From an uncultured Verrucomicrobiae bacterium (GTDB taxonomy: Bacteria; Verrucomicrobiota; Verrucomicrobiia; Limisphaerales; J093): a stretch of DNA of 52,766 nucleotides. A program made the position numbers and the translations under genes. Shown here piece by piece: positions 45,601 through 51,152 of this stretch; position 1 is the stretch's first letter; every line of letters begins with the position of its first letter. The stretch is from positions 1 through 52,766 of the forward strand of contig CALFAV010000019.1 of NCBI GenBank assembly GCA_937946835.1, read 5' to 3'. The notes under the pieces are model-generated. The model was not told the DNA's origin and did no database searches. It saw only the letters and a list, made by a program, of their open reading frames with translations.

Positions 45601-46307
45601 TCGACCTTTACCTCACCGGTACGGCCCTGCCGGCCAATCGCCCGCCCATGACGACGGTCCGCGGCGACGCCACCGTGACTTGGCCACAACCCGCCCAACT
45701 GAACGCGGAAGTCAGCGACGACGGCCTGCCCATCCCGCCGGGCGTGCTCACCCTGGCTTGGGAAAAAGTCTCCGGCCCGGGCGAGGTCGAATTCGCCCAG
45801 CCGGCCGCCGCTCGCACCACTGCCCACTTCACGCAGCCGGGCCGGTACGTCCTGCGCCTCCGCGTCACTGACGGCGAGACCGGCGCGGCTGACACCCTGA
45901 CCATTGAGCTGCTTGAGGACGATTACGCCCAATGGCGCGCCCGGCACTTCACCGCCGCCGAATTGCTCGACCCCGCCATCAGCGGCGACACCGCCGACCC
46001 GGACGGGGACGGCCACACCAACCGGCAGGAATACCGGGCCGGCACCCATCCGCGCGACCCGGCCAGCGTGCTCCGGCTGGTGGCCATTACGCTCGAGGCG
46101 GGTTCGCCCGGTGCGGTGCACTTGCGCTTCCCGGCGGTGGCCGGGCGGGCCTACGCCCTCCAGCGCACCGCCGACCCCGCGGCCGGCCCGTGGGAAACCA
46201 TTCTCACCCTCCCGCCCGCGGCACGTGACGGCGAGGTGACGCTCAGTGATACGCTCCCGGCCGAGCCGCCCGCCCCGGCCCGGTTTTACCGCATCATGAT
46301 TCCCTGA
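39654..46307 (+). CDS. Giant secreted CotH-kinase / lamin-tail-domain protein
   Basis: This is a 2217-residue protein. ATG 39654 is favoured by a GGAG run five bases upstream. A long positively charged leader ends in a hydrophobic segment (residues about 66-85, HAWLLFALGLAVWLAGLPVAAQG), so it is exported. Domains in order, rough residues: lamin-tail 88-200; PA14-like 300-415; chitobiase-type Ig 610-690; CotH kinase-like 725-1120, with LPSFSIVM, LYNTCERPE and FRFFIHDAEHTLLN; second chitobiase-type Ig 1160-1240; lamin-tail repeats from 1242, 1403 and 1549; PKD-like near 1720; a jelly-roll segment near 1832-1985; PKD-like near 2005; and a calcium-binding TSP3-type loop DPDGDGHTNRQE near 2116. 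No sorting signal ends it. CotH proteins can phosphorylate surface proteins; activity here is untested. Confidence 0.9.
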   Translation: MNGFANFTGWRPLPWNPGMSAQVAHASRFRVPGENSTPGGNRGQSTGDADEQAVSRQAAAGRGGRDRHAWLLFALGLAVWLAGLPVAAQGVMISEFMASNGNTLADEDGDFPDWIELYNDGPGAVNLEGWFLTDNAANLTKWRFPAVSLAPRGFLVVFASGKNRTVPGAPLHTSFNLAAGGEYLALVRPDRTVASEVAPAFPEQFRNVSYGRVQTVTTNVLLALGAPGRWRVPADGSAGLAWVQPAYADAGWSHGPGGFGYETAVAGFAVRNVKANVQVNTLATAEGVLANPAQQVGVAAETAPVLNYFNTGGDGHYGNNRPFPGQTIGVDVDDFVIEATATITFPSAGPWTFGVNSDDGFQLTIGAFSIAYPNPRGPADTLGVFNVPAAGDYPLRLVFYERGGGSGLELFAARGERSGWNATDFRLVGDTANGGLAVRSVPVAGGGGESLRAWIATDLEPVMKGRNASAYFRLPFVLGNPGALESLFLRLRYNDGFAAWLNGVLVARANAPAALAWNSTATAVRSGADSQRPEGFNLTAELTRLVPGTNMLAVQGLNRAADDANFLFAPELVEYRVESGDWGYFTQPTPGGLNGAGVRGFLSPPRFSAERGFYEAPFTLELTSPTAGVIIRYTTNGTAPTLENGFTYSGPVRIAGTTVVRAAAFREGYQPSAAVTHTYLFLDDVLRQSPTGAPPPGWPASWGANVVDYGMDPRVVNDPRYAPTLKEDLKSLPSFSIVMNLADLFDPATGIYANPGQDGRDWERPCSIELIHPDGTPGFGVPAGIRIRGGFSRSPSNPKHAFRLFFREEYGAAKLRYPLFGDAGTDTFDKIDLRTFQNYSWSFQGDSRGIFVRDQLNRDLQLAMGHPGERGEFYHLYINGQYWGLYNTCERPEASYGATYFGGRRENFDTLKVEAGPYTVQATDGDMEAWTRLYNLARAGLGTDAAYEFVQGNNPDGTRNPAYEKLVDVPNLIDYMLIIFYGGNLDAPISNFLGNTRPNNFYALRDRTGPDGFRFFIHDAEHTLLNVNENRLGPYPAGDTSVVYSNPQWLWQKLLAHPEFRQRVADHVHRHFFNDGVLTPARVRELFLRRTAQIERAVAGESARWGDAKRSTPLTPADWRNAVNNVLNNFIPQRSGIVLNQLRNAGLYPNVLAPTFNRHGGAVEPGFQLTMSAPAGIIYFTLDGTDPRLRGGAVSPRAQRYTGPVALNETTPVLARVLSGTNWSALNAADFVLIQTFTNLFLTEIMYHPPDTETWTGEQLEFVELKNVGAEELDLSGVRFSEGIRYTFPVGTRLAPGAFVVLVSDPEAFAARYPGVAFDGVFSGRLSNAGERLTLVHAVGTPIFSVRYSDSEPWPTAADGAGFSLVPVHPDLNPDPDSPAHWRASSLVGGSPGRDDPPAAVPAVWINEILTHTDPPQVDAIELHNPNPFPVDVGHWYLTDRRTTPKQFRIPAPAVIPAAGYRVFDERDFNAAPGEPGSFSLSSLGEEVYLYSGNAAGELTGFSHGFAFGAAANGETFGRHVTSTGEIHYPPQQTPTLGGPNAGPRVGPLVINELCFHPRPGEAEFLELKNVTDAPVPLFHPEHPELTWRLSGVGFQFPPGVTVAPQGLVLLVSGDPAVFRTRHGVPIGVPIFGPYPGVLQDDGERLRLLRPDTPNVTTNGEVIVPEILVDEVRYRSRAPWPEGASGTGASLERLVATAYGNDPANWRVSPGAPSPGLDNTGNRPPQVTAGPDQSHITDRVPLEVRLSGSVRDDGLPAPPGQVTTAWSQVDGPGVVWFADAAQPETTAYLPGVGTYHLRLTAHDGQLQTADELVITVARTTEPTILVAQGSVWRYWDRGTDPGTNWADLAFDDNAWSAGPARLGYGGDGEVTVISYGPNPLNRYITTFFRHRFVVPDPAAVTSLKVGLLRDDGGIVYLNGTEIFRSNMPEGPVTLTTRANSAVGGADEQTFYESAVDPSLLVAGTNQLAVRIHQANPTSSDLGFDLYLTGTALPANRPPMTTVRGDATVTWPQPAQLNAEVSDDGLPIPPGVLTLAWEKVSGPGEVEFAQPAAARTTAHFTQPGRYVLRLRVTDGETGAADTLTIELLEDDYAQWRARHFTAAELLDPAISGDTADPDGDGHTNRQEYRAGTHPRDPASVLRLVAITLEAGSPGAVHLRFPAVAGRAYALQRTADPAAGPWETILTLPPAARDGEVTLSDTLPAEPPAPARFYRIMIP

Positions 46308-46366
46308 GCGCCGGTTGAGCGCGCACTCCCCGGCACGGGTGAGCGCCAACGCTTCCAGGCACGAGG

Positions 46367-46560
46367 TCAATCCCGCCGCGGGAACAACGGTTGCGGTTCC
46401 CCCACCGTGGGGCCGGGGGGCAGACCTTTCCAAGCCGCCTCGGCCCTCGCCGCGAATCGCCGGACAGGGGGTTGCGGGTTGAGCACCGCCTCACGGACAC
46501 CGGCCGGAAACTGGCGGCGATCATCGAGCGATTGTGCGAACTGGACGAAGTGCACGCCGC
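46367..46560 (-). pseudogene. Possible 3' remnant of an unidentified gene
   Basis: Reading on the minus strand from about 46560 to a TGA at 46367, a protein-like stretch appears (VHFVQFAQSLDDRRQF, then VREAVLNPQPPVRRFAARAE and AAWKGLPPGPTVGEPQPLF). It abuts the start of the transposase remnant on the other strand, and there is no proper upstream part. It may be the surviving 3' end of a gene cut by the insertion. The family was not recognised. Confidence 0.25.
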
Positions 46561-47039
46561 GCAATCCGACGATCAATTTCCGTGGAGACCAGCGTCGCAA
46601 CGACCCCCACCCGAGCCGGACTGAGTTGGAGAGCGTGTTGTATCGGAAGGCCATGGGCCAAGAAGCCCGGCTGTGTTTCGGCGGGCCCATCCTGATGGGA
46701 AGCCGCCATGGTCTGTGCGCGCACTTTACGATCCCTGTTCCGATCGCCGAATCGGAGCCCGTACTGGCGCTGCGCCAGACCCAGGCCCATCAGAAGCTGC
46801 ACGCGGGCGTGCGGGTCAAAAAGGTGGGGGCAGACCAGGTGTATCTCGGGAACGATTTTATGGCGGCATGCCGGGAGCAAACCATCGCCCCCCAGGTTGC
46901 ATGCAAGTACGGCGGGAGCGACGCAGGCCCGGACGGACGCACCACCACGGAAGCGAGTTATCGCATCAGCCAAAAAATCCGGAAGCTGGTGGAGGAAATC
47001 TCTGGGTGGATCAAGACGGGGGGCGGACTACGCCGGTGA
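46548..47039 (+). pseudogene. IS5-type transposase remnant (C-terminal part)
   Basis: About 163 codons recognisably belong to the IS5 group DDE transposase. NFRGDQRRNDPHPSR corresponds to the NFHGEKRSNATH block, then GQEARLCFGGPILMGSRHGL, GADQVYLGNDFMAACRE (second catalytic Asp), GRTTTEASYRISQKIRKLVEEISGW (catalytic Glu) and the end KTGGGLRR. The N-terminal half and the last 30-40 residues are missing, and substitutions have eroded several conserved residues. No inverted terminal repeats were found. It is a dead insertion-sequence fragment, probably a cause or by-product of the decay seen to its right. Confidence 0.8.
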
Positions 47040-47100
47040 CGGTGCGCGAGACAGACCCGACTCGCACGGCGGCGAATCCGCAGTCCCGCGCCCGGGCCAA

Positions 47101-47260
47101 CAGCTCGCTGAAATCTGCATCCGCCGGCCGGTGTTCGTCTCCATGTTTATCCTGAGGCTGGTTGTCATGGGCGTGGCCGGGTAAGGGAACTTCAGGGCAA
47201 ACCATTTCCCGCCGGTGGACCTGCCGACCGTACGGACTTTTCGTAGTGGATTCCGCGCCA
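47101..47260 (+). pseudogene. Remnant of the N-terminus of an RND efflux permease
   Basis: Bases 47101-47180 read QLAEICIRRPVFVSMFILRL then VVMGVAG, which matches the invariant opening of RND (AcrB/CusA-type) permeases (xLAEISIRRPVFxxMLxLxL). The Met is lost and a stop follows at about 47182. Past the stop, in a shifted frame, 47203-47245 reads FPPVDLPTV(R)TF, corresponding to the family's next conserved DLFPPVDLPTVTV. So it is a degraded fragment of a few dozen codons; the rest of the roughly 1000-residue gene is gone. Confidence 0.6.
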
Positions 47261-47524
47261 CGATGGACGAATACGGGTTCCTGGGCGGCGGGGAAAATGA
47301 GTCACCCTCCTCTCCTCCGAGTCCGGCCGCGGGCGCGTTGGCGGCGTTCTCCAGGGTTCCCGGCAGCCGCCGGCGCGGTGGGAACCGCGCTCCAAACCAG
47401 CCAGCCCGTGAAAGCCACACCCGTAATGGTCATCGCGCACCGTTTCATGCCGGCATGGGAGAAGGTCCGGCCGCGTCCGCGCAATTGAGCGGCTCGGGCG
47501 ATTCCCCCACTCGTCGGCCCGGCG

Positions 47525-48539
47525 GTGAAGGACTTCGCCGCGTTCCTCGACAGCGTGCCCCCGGGGCACGCCGTTCTGTTTCTGGTTTGGCAGCACCGGC
47601 CCGCATCGGCTCTACGACCGCGGCTCCGGTCTCAAGGCCGGGTTGCGCCTGGAAGACGTGGCGGTGCCGCCGTTTCTGCCCGACACGCCCACGGTCCGGG
47701 GCGACCTGCTGGACTACTACGCCGAGATCGAGCGCTTTGACCGCGACGTGGGCGTGATGTTGAAGTTGCTGGAACAACGCGGCGAGCTGGCCAACACGCT
47801 CGTGGTCATCACCAGCGACAACGGCTTCCCCTTCCCGCGCGGCAAAGCCACCTGCTACGACGCCGGCACCCGGATCTCGCTGGCCATCGCCTGGCCCGCC
47901 CGCATTCCCGGCGGGCGCGTCGTGGAGGACTTCGTGAGCCTGACCGACCTCGCGCCGACTTTTCTGGAAGCCGCCGGTCTCATGCCACCCCGCGAAATCA
48001 CCGGACGCAGCCTGCTGCCCTTGCTGACTTCGGGCAAAAGCGGCCAGATCGAGCGGCGCCGCGACCGCGCCTTTTTCGGCCGGGAACGTCACGCCAACGT
48101 CCGCGAAAACGACCGGGGCTATCCGGTCCGGGCCGTTCGCACGAAGGACTTCCTCTACCTGCGCAACTTCGCGCCGGACCGCTGGCCCGCCGGGGACCCG
48201 CCGATCTACGGCGACGTGGACCAGGCCAACAACATTGCCGGTTCGCCGAGCAAGCAGGCCGTGGTCGAACACGGCGGAGACCCCGCAATCCAGCGCCTGT
48301 TCCGACTGGCCTTCGGCAAGCGCCCGGCCGAGGAACTCTACGATCTGCGCGCCGATCCGTGGCAGATGCACAACGTGGCCGGCGACCCGGGATACGCCCG
48401 GCCGCAAGGACGACTGGCGGCGGACCTGATGCGGGAATTAAAACGCACCGGCGACCCACGTGCCCGCGGAGGCGGCAGCGAATTTGACCGTTACCATTAC
48501 GGCTCCGGGGGAACCGTGGTCCGGCCGTCAGGCCGGTGA
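47525..48539 (+). pseudogene. Truncated, frameshifted sulfatase
   Basis: The 3' two thirds of an arylsulfatase-type gene. From 47571 an open frame reads PFCFWFGSTGPHRLYDRGSG, then DVAVPPFLPDTPTVRGDLLDYY, NTLVVITSDNGFPFPRGKAT and PVRAVRTKDFLYLRNFAPDR, ending at 48539; these are standard sulfatase blocks. The preceding bit (VKDFAAFLDSVPPG, 47525-47566) is in another frame, so a frameshift lies at about 47560-47573. Everything upstream, including the C/S-x-P-S-R active-site motif that becomes formylglycine, is missing. The protein cannot be an active sulfatase. The TTG at 47643 would allow a truncated 298-residue product, if expressed. Confidence 0.8.
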
Positions 48540-49476
48540 TGAGGACGTTGCGACGGCAGGGCAACCTTGCCATGCAATGTAAGAGGGCAGGCGCGGTCTG
48601 ATCAGGCGGCGGCTCGCGTGGCCAGGGCCGTAGTGCGGGTCGCGCTGGAAGAGGAAGCCACCCGGGCCGACACACTGGCGAAGAAGAAGGAGCCGGGCTG
48701 GACGCGTCGCCAAACCGTCAATCCAAGACCCGCATCTTCACCCCAGGCGCAGCGGCTCGTGCGGTCAAATAAATCCCGGCTTGCTGCTCCGGCCCAAGCT
48801 TATCCCGGTCCCAAAAGTCGTTTTTCGCTTACAACTGCGGGACTTGAGCGCCGCCCGCACGTCCCCCGGACCAAGACCCTCGCTTTTCCGGGACTCCGTC
48901 AGAATTCTTCGGCCACGCCGGCAGCGGTTTGGCGACCGCGGCCTGCGCCCCTGGCCTTGGGAACGGAGGAACTTCATCCACACGGTGTGATTGACCGCAC
49001 CGGCACCGGCTGCGTTTTCAATGACTTGCCCTGCTACGGCGTCGGGGTGGCGCATCTCACTGGCGGCCGCATCCGTTTCGGCACGCAAAAGATTTGTCCA
49101 CAAGCGGGGGATTTCTTTGCAGGTTTTCAACCGGCAAGCGGTGCAGGCTCGTTACGTCCGGGCGTTTTTTTCCCCGCCAAGTTATGCGGCTTGGAACAAT
49201 CCATCCGGCAAGGAGCGCGCACGCGGCAATAGCTCGGTGGCGGCCAGCAATTGCAGCGGGATTTTGCCCGCGCCCCGCTTCAGCATCGCTGGCAGGAGAC
49301 GTTTGCCGCCGAAGATCTGTCACCAGTTGTCTGGTGGTCAGATCCCCATTCGCGGTGTTCCCGCGAGGGAATGGACCGCTGAAATACGCGCGGCGGGATC
49401 GCAAAGGAGACGGGTTGCGACAGCTTGAAAGGCAACGGGTTGCACATCACCATTCCCCGGCACAGACAGAGGGGGG
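48540..49476. other. Decayed or non-coding stretch before the ArsR operon
   Basis: This is nearly 940 bases without a believable gene. Short open frames overlap on both strands but none shows recognisable motifs or a ribosome-binding site. Composition is mixed, with some AT-richer patches around 48770-48850 and 49085-49170. It is contiguous with the remnants to its left and probably belongs to the same decaying segment. Confidence 0.5.
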
Positions 49477-49504
49477 TTGACAAAACATTCCCCCGCGGTA
49501 ATAT
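49477..49504 (+). promoter_or_regulatory. Strong sigma-70-type promoter of the ArsR operon
   Basis: A perfect -35 box TTGACA at 49477-49482 and a near-perfect -10 box TAATAT at 49499-49504 are separated by 16 bases. Such clean consensus is rare in this GC-rich window. Transcription would begin near 49511, only about eight bases before the ArsR start codon. Confidence 0.8.
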
Positions 49505-49521
49505 GCCCGCCGCGGTATATG
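49493..49521. promoter_or_regulatory. Direct-repeat operator candidate over -10 box and ArsR start
   Basis: CCGCGGTAATATG (49493-49505) and CCGCGGTATATG (49510-49521) are near-identical direct repeats, starts 17 bases apart. The first contains the -10 box; the second contains the start codon. The ATAT...TATAT flanks (49501-49504, 49516-49520) also form an imperfect dyad. It is well placed for autorepression by the encoded ArsR. Confidence 0.6.
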
Positions 49522-49914
49522 AATTTGGCCGAACTATACCGGTGCCTCTGCGACCCGACGCGGTTGCGCATCCTGCATCTGTTGCAGGCCGGGCCGCTGT
49601 GCGTCTGCCATTTCCAGACCGTCTTGGAGTTGCCGCAGGTCAGTGTTTCCAAACACCTGGCCTACTTGCGGACCCACGGGATGGTCGAGGCGCATCGGCA
49701 CGGGCAATGGGTGATTTACTCCCTCCCGCGCGTGCGTTCACGCGCCCTGGAGCTCCAACTGAATTGCCTGCGCGAATGCGTGCAGAGCGACCCTCGATTC
49801 CAAGCCGACCTGCGCCGTTTGCACCAGATGCAGCCGTGCTGCTCCTGGGTGGCTGAGGCGTTGGCGGCCGAGGTCGGCCCGGCCCCCGCGCCGGTTGATC
49901 GGCCAATGGCGTGA
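49519..49914 (+). CDS. ArsR/SmtB family transcriptional repressor, cysteine-rich
   Basis: This is a 131-residue protein from ATG 49519 (MNLAELYRCLCDPTRLRIL). The winged helix is typical: DPTRLRILHLLQAGPLCVCHF, then QVSVSKHLAYLRTHGMVEAHRHGQWVIYSL. The CVC pair (Cys28, Cys30) sits where ArsR proteins carry their ELCVCDL arsenic/antimony site. Six further cysteines (9, 11, 83, 87, 107, 108) are unusual and allow other thiol coordination. It should dissociate from DNA on metal(loid) binding and so derepress the operon, itself included. The start is fixed by the direct repeat and promoter layout; a TTG at 49477 lies inside the -35 box and is rejected. Its stop overlaps a GTG of the next gene. Confidence 0.92.
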   Translation: MNLAELYRCLCDPTRLRILHLLQAGPLCVCHFQTVLELPQVSVSKHLAYLRTHGMVEAHRHGQWVIYSLPRVRSRALELQLNCLRECVQSDPRFQADLRRLHQMQPCCSWVAEALAAEVGPAPAPVDRPMA

Positions 49915-49922
49915 CGAGACCT

Positions 49923-50144
49923 ATGCAAAGCTACGATTATCTCTGCCAGAACTGCAGCAAGCTGTTCGAGGTGCGGGCCAGCATCGCCGAATACAGCAAA
50001 GGGCTCAAGCCCACCTGCCCGCATTGCGGCAGTCAACGGGCCATTCGAACTTTCACCTCCGTCAACGTATTAACCAACCGCCCGCGTGGCGGGACCATGC
50101 CGCTGGCCTGCGGGCCGAATGCCGGCCCGGGCTGCTGCGGCTGA
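49923..50144 (+). CDS. FmdB-family zinc-ribbon protein with Cys-rich tail
   Basis: This is a 73-residue protein from ATG 49923 (MQSYDYLCQNCSKLFEV, the usual FmdB opening). A GTG at 49911, overlapping the ArsR stop as GTGA, is an alternative start. Two CxxC knuckles (Cys8/Cys11 and Cys32/Cys35) form the FmdB zinc ribbon. The C-terminus is odd: LACGPNAGPGCCG (Cys63, 71, 72), a second cysteine cluster. The CGPN...CCG pattern recurs in the last protein of this operon and CCG alone in the next one. A metal- or metalloid-binding small chaperone is conceivable; no function is proven. Confidence 0.8.
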   Translation: MQSYDYLCQNCSKLFEVRASIAEYSKGLKPTCPHCGSQRAIRTFTSVNVLTNRPRGGTMPLACGPNAGPGCCG

Positions 50145-50152
50145 AAGGATCA

Positions 50153-50554
50153 ATGATGAATCACACCAAAAACACCGCCGTGGCCACGACCTTGGAAGCG
50201 GCGGAAATTCTGGCCAAGGCCATCCAAGCGACGCCGGAGTGGAAAGAGTTTCAGGATGCCCGGGTGGCCTTCGAGCACGACGCCGAGTTGCAGGAACTGG
50301 TTTCGCGCTACCGCCGCCTGGTGCAGTCCTGGCAGGCGGCCCGGCAACGCGGCCAGGGGCTGACAGGCAACGAGGCGATGCAACTAAGCCGGTTGCAGAG
50401 TCAGATCGAGGACCATCCCGTTTACCAACGGGAGCGCGAGGCCGGCAGTGCCCTGGTGACCCTGTTCCAAATGGTCAACCAGAACCTCTCGGCGGAACTC
50501 GGACTGGACTTTGCCGCCAATGCCGCCCCGCGCGGTGGCGGTTGTTGCGGCTGA
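50153..50554 (+). CDS. YlbF-like (DUF964) protein with CCG tail
   Basis: This 133-residue alpha-helical protein starts at tandem ATGs (50153, 50156) after an AAAGGA ribosome-binding site. It matches the YlbF/YmcA (Com_YlbF) style: LEAAEILAKAIQATPEWKEFQDARVAFEHD, then LQELVSRYRRLVQSWQ and LQSQIEDHPVYQREREAGSA. It has a short C-terminal tail rich in Gly with the only cysteines, GGGCCG (131-132). In Bacillus, YlbF/YmcA proteins form a complex carrying Fe-S clusters through terminal cysteines and affecting RNase Y; a similar Cys-tail binding role is possible here. Confidence 0.7.
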   Translation: MMNHTKNTAVATTLEAAEILAKAIQATPEWKEFQDARVAFEHDAELQELVSRYRRLVQSWQAARQRGQGLTGNEAMQLSRLQSQIEDHPVYQREREAGSALVTLFQMVNQNLSAELGLDFAANAAPRGGGCCG

Positions 50555-50565
50555 GTTTCTCCGCC

Positions 50566-50582
50566 GGAGGAGGTAAATCATA
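50566..50582 (+). promoter_or_regulatory. Strong Shine-Dalgarno leading to an ATA codon
   Basis: GGAGGAGGT (50566-50574) is a near-perfect ribosome-binding site. Five bases later comes ATA (50580-50582), in frame with ATG 50634 through 18 codons without a stop (ISLISPRLAEQRLCPKAA). Nothing resembling a ribosome-binding site precedes ATG 50634. So the AhpD-like protein may begin 18 residues earlier at a non-canonical AUA, or at the CTG at 50586; an ATG-to-ATA change or a base error is the alternative. Confidence 0.5.
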
Positions 50583-50633
50583 AGCCTGATCAGCCCACGG
50601 CTGGCCGAACAACGTCTGTGTCCTAAAGCCGCC

Positions 50634-51140
50634 ATGAAAACAGAAGAACTGCGACAAGCGATTTTGGATTTGAACGCCGAAGAGCGCCTGAACTTGATGT
50701 GGCAGCTCGGGCCGGAGATGTGCCGCGCGTTCCTCCAACAGCCTGCGATGTGGGAACAAATGATGGCCCGGTGCCGGGCCGACATGGATTCGATGGGGAT
50801 GCCCGAGGCCATTCGGACCGCGATGGCGGACATGATGGCGCGGATGGCGGGAACTGCCACGGCCACCACGCCGCAGCCCGCTCCCGCCGCCCCCAAGTCC
50901 CTTGACCCGGTAACGCGCGAATTGGTCGCTCTTGCGGCGGCGGTGGCCGGCCACTGTGGACCGTGTTTTGCGCATCATCATAAGGAGGCTCAAACTCTCG
51001 CCATCACTCCACAATTGATCCAGGAAGTCATCTCGCTGGCCCGCCAGATTCGCGCCGCCGGCGATCGGCATCACGACGAGTTCATTGTCCGCCGCATGGC
51101 CGGCCCAGACAAACCGAACCGCAACGCGAGCGCAGCCTGA
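50634..51140 (+). CDS. AhpD/carboxymuconolactone-decarboxylase-like protein with Met-rich extension
   Basis: This is a 168-residue protein from ATG 50634 (an earlier non-canonical start at 50580 is possible). Residues about 1-75 are helical and rich in methionine (roughly one in six between residues 22 and 71, for example WEQMMARCRADMDSMGM and TAMADMMARMAG). After a Pro/Ala linker, residues about 90-155 are an AhpD-like core: DPVTRELVALAAAVAGHCGPCFAHHHKEA with the redox CGPC motif at 108-111. AhpD-like proteins use CxxC and a nearby His for peroxide- or thiol-linked redox chemistry. Within the operon it may recycle thiols for metal(loid) reduction or defence. Four cysteines in all (30, 47, 108, 111). 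Confidence 0.78.
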   Translation: MKTEELRQAILDLNAEERLNLMWQLGPEMCRAFLQQPAMWEQMMARCRADMDSMGMPEAIRTAMADMMARMAGTATATTPQPAPAAPKSLDPVTRELVALAAAVAGHCGPCFAHHHKEAQTLAITPQLIQEVISLARQIRAAGDRHHDEFIVRRMAGPDKPNRNASAA

Positions 51141-51152
51141 CCGGAGGTGAAA

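Noticed and set aside
42621..46433. A 1270-codon minus-strand open frame opposite the CotH protein
   Set aside because: It has the same antisense artefact composition (Gly/Val/Arg/Ala-rich, no motifs); the plus-strand frame has coherent domains throughout.
47302..47448. Minus-strand signal-peptide-like start (MKRCAMTITGVAFTGWLVW...)
   Set aside because: The first 30 residues do look like a leader, but the frame becomes Arg-rich junk and stops at once. Too short and unsupported to call, though it might be another remnant in the decay zone.
49477..49518. TTG at 49477 as the ArsR start
   Set aside because: The codon is part of the perfect -35 box TTGACA, and the extra residues do not resemble ArsR N-termini.
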